In this document: positions 61,078-64,000 of the stretch, piece after piece | Numbering within the stretch: the stretch's first letter is position 1 | How the letters are laid out: each line of letters opens with the position of its first letter | From: Lysinibacillus fusiformis | Lineage (GTDB): Bacteria; Bacillota; Bacilli; Bacillales_A; Planococcaceae | Reading direction: 5' to 3' | NCBI RefSeq assembly: GCF_016925635.1 | Contig: NZ_CP070490.1 | Location: forward strand, 744,001-808,000 | DNA: 64,000 bases | Notes under the pieces: model-generated | Seen by the model: the letters and a program-made list of their open reading frames with translations, nothing else | Database searches by the model: none | What the model was told of the DNA's origin: nothing | Made by a program: the position numbers and the translations under genes

Positions 61078-62724
61078 ATGAAATACGCAAAAAAATGGAC
61101 TTCATTGTTTTTAGCAAGTGCAGTGACTTTATCCGCAGTTAGTATCCCACAACAAGAGGTACACGCAGCCGAAGTAAAAAAACCGACAAATGTCATTATG
61201 CTTGTGATGGATGGTAGCAGTAATAATGCTGTAACCCTTTCTCGTTGGTATAAAGGTGAAAGCCTCGCAATGGATGAAATTTTATCGGGTGCTATGCGCA
61301 CGTATTCTGCTGAATCAGCCATTACCGATTCTGCGCCTGCTGCTACGGCATTAGCAACTGGCCATAAATCGAACGATAAATATATAGGTGTGCTCCCATC
61401 TGTGATTAACTCCCCTGGATTAGCGCAAATTGCTAAGGAAGATGCCTTCCGACCTGTAGCCAATGTGCTAGAAGGAGCTAAGCAGCAAGGTAAGGCGACT
61501 GGATTAATTTCTACTTCTGAAATTCAACATGCTACACCAACTGGTTTTTCTGCGCATGTCAATAATAGAAGTCAATATGGGGATATTGCAGAGCAGCAGG
61601 TTTATCAAAATATTGATGTTGTCTTAGGTGGTGGTCTAGAATCCTTATCACCAGGCACAACGAAAAATGCTCGTCAAGATGGTGAGGATTTAATCAAGGT
61701 TCTGAATGAAAAAAATTATGATCTCGTTAAAACGCGTGATGAACTATTCAATAGTCAATCCTCAAAAATTTGGGGAAGCTTTGCACCAAGTGCACTTGCT
61801 TATGATTTAGACCGCGCTAAAACAAGAGCGTCTGAGCCTACACTTGCAGAAATGACGAATAAGGCGATCAATACGCTGAAAAAGGATGAGGACGGCTTCT
61901 TCCTCTTTGTAGAAGGTAGCAAGGTTGACTGGGCAGCACATGCCAATGATACAATTGGTATCATTAGTGATATTTTATCGTTTGATGATGCAGTGAAAGA
62001 AGCGGTTGATTTTGCGAAGGAAGATGGTAATACGTTAGTCATTGCAGTAACTGACCATGGAAATAGCGGCATTACGATGGGGAACGCTAACACAACTAGT
62101 ACCTATTCAAGCATTCCAGTCTCTGCTTACATTGATCCGTTAAAAAAGGCTTCAATGACTGTTGAGGGAGCATTAAGTCAACTAAAAGAAGATCGCTCTA
62201 ACTTAGTTGAGGTTGCTGCCCTTTATGGCTTAGATTCATTAACTGAGGACGAGCTCAAAACATTACAGTCAGCTAAAGACTTGGGCAATGCAATGGTAAA
62301 AATGCTAGCTAATCGTGCGAACATTGGTTATACAACAGGTGGTCATACGGGTGAAGATGTATTTTTATATTCATTTGGTCCTTCTAAATTGACAGGGCTA
62401 GTAGAAAACACTGATTTAGCCCATACAATGGCAGGCTTTATGGGCTTCGACTTAAACACATTAACGAATGATTTATATGTGCCAGCGACAAAGGCATTTA
62501 TGGAAAAAGGGTTTACAACAAAAATCGATTTATCGGATAAAGAAAACCCAACATTTATTGCACAAAAAGCAGATATTACAGTGAAAATTCCGGTCAATAA
62601 AAACACCATGATATATGAACAAACTTCCACAAACACGGCAAAGACGCATACATTTGATACAATCAATGTCTACAATGGCTCTGAATTTTATGTATCTAAA
62701 AAAGTGATTAATGAAGTGAAATAA
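61078..62724 (+). CDS. secreted alkaline phosphatase
   Basis: 548 residues. A signal peptide (SLFLASAVTLSAVSIPQQEVHA) leads to a mature chain starting NVIMLVMDGSSNNAVTLSRW, where Asp is a metal ligand. The nucleophile Ser is in ESAITDSAPAATALATGHKS, and other metal ligands in HATPTGFSAHV, EGSKVDWAAHAND, VTDHGNSG and TTGGHTGEDV. It cleaves phosphate monoesters outside the cell. The upstream Pho box indicates induction by phosphate starvation through PhoPR. AAAGGAGG precedes the ATG and a terminator follows. Confidence 0.93.
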   Translation: MKYAKKWTSLFLASAVTLSAVSIPQQEVHAAEVKKPTNVIMLVMDGSSNNAVTLSRWYKGESLAMDEILSGAMRTYSAESAITDSAPAATALATGHKSNDKYIGVLPSVINSPGLAQIAKEDAFRPVANVLEGAKQQGKATGLISTSEIQHATPTGFSAHVNNRSQYGDIAEQQVYQNIDVVLGGGLESLSPGTTKNARQDGEDLIKVLNEKNYDLVKTRDELFNSQSSKIWGSFAPSALAYDLDRAKTRASEPTLAEMTNKAINTLKKDEDGFFLFVEGSKVDWAAHANDTIGIISDILSFDDAVKEAVDFAKEDGNTLVIAVTDHGNSGITMGNANTTSTYSSIPVSAYIDPLKKASMTVEGALSQLKEDRSNLVEVAALYGLDSLTEDELKTLQSAKDLGNAMVKMLANRANIGYTTGGHTGEDVFLYSFGPSKLTGLVENTDLAHTMAGFMGFDLNTLTNDLYVPATKAFMEKGFTTKIDLSDKENPTFIAQKADITVKIPVNKNTMIYEQTSTNTAKTHTFDTINVYNGSEFYVSKKVINEVK

Positions 62725-62731
62725 AATGAAT

Positions 62732-62778
62732 AGCACGAACATAAGTTGAGATTATTCCCTTATGTTCGTGCTTTTTTT
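62732..62778 (+). terminator. terminator after alkaline phosphatase
   Basis: AGCACGAACATAAG and TTATGTTCGTGCT pair around a loop and end in seven T. Confidence 0.9.
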
Positions 62779-62829
62779 ACATAAGATAACCAGCCAATAG
62801 TTTGTAAAACCTACACATTCCCCCAGAAC

Positions 62830-62862
62830 CTTAAATTTACCTTAAATTAATCTTATGATTTA
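62830..62862 (+). promoter_or_regulatory. three 11-bp direct repeats upstream of dltX
   Basis: CTTAAATTTAC, CTTAAATTAAT and CTTATGATTTA follow one another directly. The 11-base step recalls PhoP boxes, but the hexamers (TTAAAT) fit the consensus poorly. A regulatory role for the dlt operon is possible. Confidence 0.4.
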
Positions 62863-63003
62863 CTGAATTCATCTTAATTCAGCAACATTTTTCTCCACAT
62901 TCCGTCAAATCAGTGTTAAAAACATAAGGTAAGGATTTTTAACTAGTAAATTACTATTTTTTGAAAGTTTAATCCTATACTTTTTTTCATTGGAGGTGGA
63001 CAA

Positions 63004-63141
63004 ATGCAATCCATCAAAAATAATGAGTATTTACGCTTCATTGGCTTCACGCTATTTTATTTGATTGTTTTGGTACTGTTGTTTCTTATACATGGCTTCC
63101 ATGATATGAACGCTGGACCATTTATATATACGGAATTTTAA
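63004..63141 (+). CDS. dltX: DltX, teichoic acid D-alanylation protein
   Basis: 45 residues: a basic start, one membrane helix (FIGFTLFYLIVLVLLFLIHGF) and the conserved end GPFIYTEF typical of DltX, whose C-terminal motif takes part in passing D-alanine to teichoic acid outside the membrane. TGGAGGTGG precedes the ATG. It is the first gene of the dlt operon, 17 bases before dltA. Confidence 0.92.
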   Translation: MQSIKNNEYLRFIGFTLFYLIVLVLLFLIHGFHDMNAGPFIYTEF

Positions 63142-63158
63142 ATAAAGGAGATTAAAAT

Positions 63159-64000
63159 ATGTTAAGTATTTTGGCAGCTATTGAACGTGTGGCCATCCAG
63201 CAGCCACAAAAAACTGCTTATCAGACACACAATGCCTCCTTAACTTATAGTGAGCTTTGGCATTTATCGGATCGTATTGCCGATTATTTGATAAAGCTTA
63301 ACTTGCGGAGACAGCAACCTATTGTCATTTATGGACATATGTCCCCCCTACAAATTGTTGCCTTTATAGGAGCTGTAAAGGCCGGCCATCCATATGTACC
63401 TGTTGATTCATCAACACCATCTGAAAGATTACAGCTCATTACAGAAGCTTCTGGAGCAGGTTTAGTATTGACAACAGAGCTATTACACATGCAGATGAAC
63501 ATTCCAGTTATGGCAGTGCATGATATTCTGGATACCTCCTCAAAGGACGTAATCCTATCATCTGCAACATGGGTTCAAGATGAGGATATTCATTATATTA
63601 TTTACACTTCTGGTTCAACTGGTCAACCAAAAGGGGTACAAATAACAGCTAGTAATCTAACACACTTTGTTATGTGGATGCAGGAGCACTTCCCTTTACA
63701 GGAAGACGGCGTATTTTTAAATCAAGCACCCTATTCCTTTGATTTATCTGTTATGGATCTCTACCCAGCTCTTGTTGGTGGACACACGCTTTATGCGATT
63801 ACACAGCAAGAAATTGCTAATCCAAAAGCATTGTTTGATTCATTAGCGACGTCAAATACTCGGGTATGGACTTCTACACCTTCCTTTGCCAAGATGTGTT
63901 TGATGAACAAAGAATGGGATCAAAAACTCATGCCTGCATTGGATACTTTTTTATTTTGCGGAGAGGTTTTACCGATAGCGGTATGTAACGAGTTGATGCT
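63159..64000 (+). CDS. dltA: DltA, D-alanine carrier protein ligase, 5' part
   Basis: The first 280 residues of an adenylation enzyme: ILAAIERVAIQQPQKTAYQT, YSELWHLSDRIAD, the phosphate loop IIYTSGSTGQPKGVQIT and the core FDLSVMDLYPALVGG, which are all characteristic of DltA. It activates D-alanine with ATP and loads it on DltC. AAAGGAG precedes the ATG at 63159. The gene continues beyond the window; dltB, dltC and dltD are expected to follow. Confidence 0.93.
   Translation, partial: MLSILAAIERVAIQQPQKTAYQTHNASLTYSELWHLSDRIADYLIKLNLRRQQPIVIYGHMSPLQIVAFIGAVKAGHPYVPVDSSTPSERLQLITEASGAGLVLTTELLHMQMNIPVMAVHDILDTSSKDVILSSATWVQDEDIHYIIYTSGSTGQPKGVQITASNLTHFVMWMQEHFPLQEDGVFLNQAPYSFDLSVMDLYPALVGGHTLYAITQQEIANPKALFDSLATSNTRVWTSTPSFAKMCLMNKEWDQKLMPALDTFLFCGEVLPIAVCNELM

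Overview
The window looks like a chromosome segment of a spore-forming, low-GC Bacillaceae, most likely Lysinibacillus or a close relative. The evidence is the conserved block secG, est, rnr, smpB, ssrA; a tmRNA tag reading (A)GKQQNLAFAA; the spore germination hydrolase CwlJ; a SigO/RsoA split sigma factor; dltX-dltA; and A/T-rich DNA with strong AGGAGG ribosome binding sites and many TTG/GTG starts.

Layout. 1-6.6 kb: a minus-strand envelope polysaccharide operon (sugar transferase, GT4 glycosyltransferase, BioF2-type acyltransferase, FemAB-like protein, polysaccharide deacetylase) whose downstream side holds about 21 copies of a 42-bp tandem repeat ending in a terminator. 6.7-16.6 kb: ordinary metabolic and transport genes (OsmC, Na/Pi cotransporter, a NUMOD4-like small protein, a second BioF2 paralogue, a KstD-like flavoprotein, a ZIP transporter, a two-domain multicopper oxidase, 3-hydroxyacyl-CoA dehydrogenase).

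16.7-22.8 kb: the most unusual region. A sigO-rsoA operon, a glutaredoxin-like protein, an isolated tRNA-Cys followed by yvrJ, a 12-cysteine halocin-C8-like bacteriocin precursor, small membrane proteins and an intracellular-subtilisin-like protease lie together. Four transcription units share an upstream motif (GGTTT, about 21 bp, CTTTAYATAG), proposed here to be the SigO-RsoA promoter. If so, one alternative sigma factor would switch on a cysteine-rich peptide, a thiol-redox protein and a tRNA-Cys together.

22.9-34.1 kb: GNAT, DinB, EamA, a type IV McrBC restriction pair, pyridoxamine kinase beside a divergent ECF S component, CwlJ, MFS, amidase and a LuxR regulator. 34.3-41.3 kb: an in-frame AraC regulator / siderophore-binding lipoprotein fusion with Fur boxes, then a probable mevalonate catabolic operon (degradative HMG-CoA reductase, TctA-type transporter, HMG-CoA lyase) under an XRE-cupin regulator. 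41.7-44.9 kb: a V8-like secreted protease, a DUF3221 protein, and a scar region with an IS3-family remnant and a fragment of the guaA 3' end.

44.9-54.6 kb: a 9.65-kb integrated element at the 3' end of ssrA, bounded by 24-bp direct repeats and carrying arm-type integrase sites at both ends. It holds two C5-cytosine methyltransferases, a convergent candidate restriction endonuclease, a DUF1643 protein, an XRE repressor with a 20-bp palindromic operator, a HUH-type Rep protein, an excisionase-like protein and a tyrosine integrase. 54.6-64 kb: ssrA, smpB, rnr, est and secG, then a transglutaminase-like lipoprotein, a Pho-box-controlled alkaline phosphatase, dltX and the start of dltA, which runs off the end.
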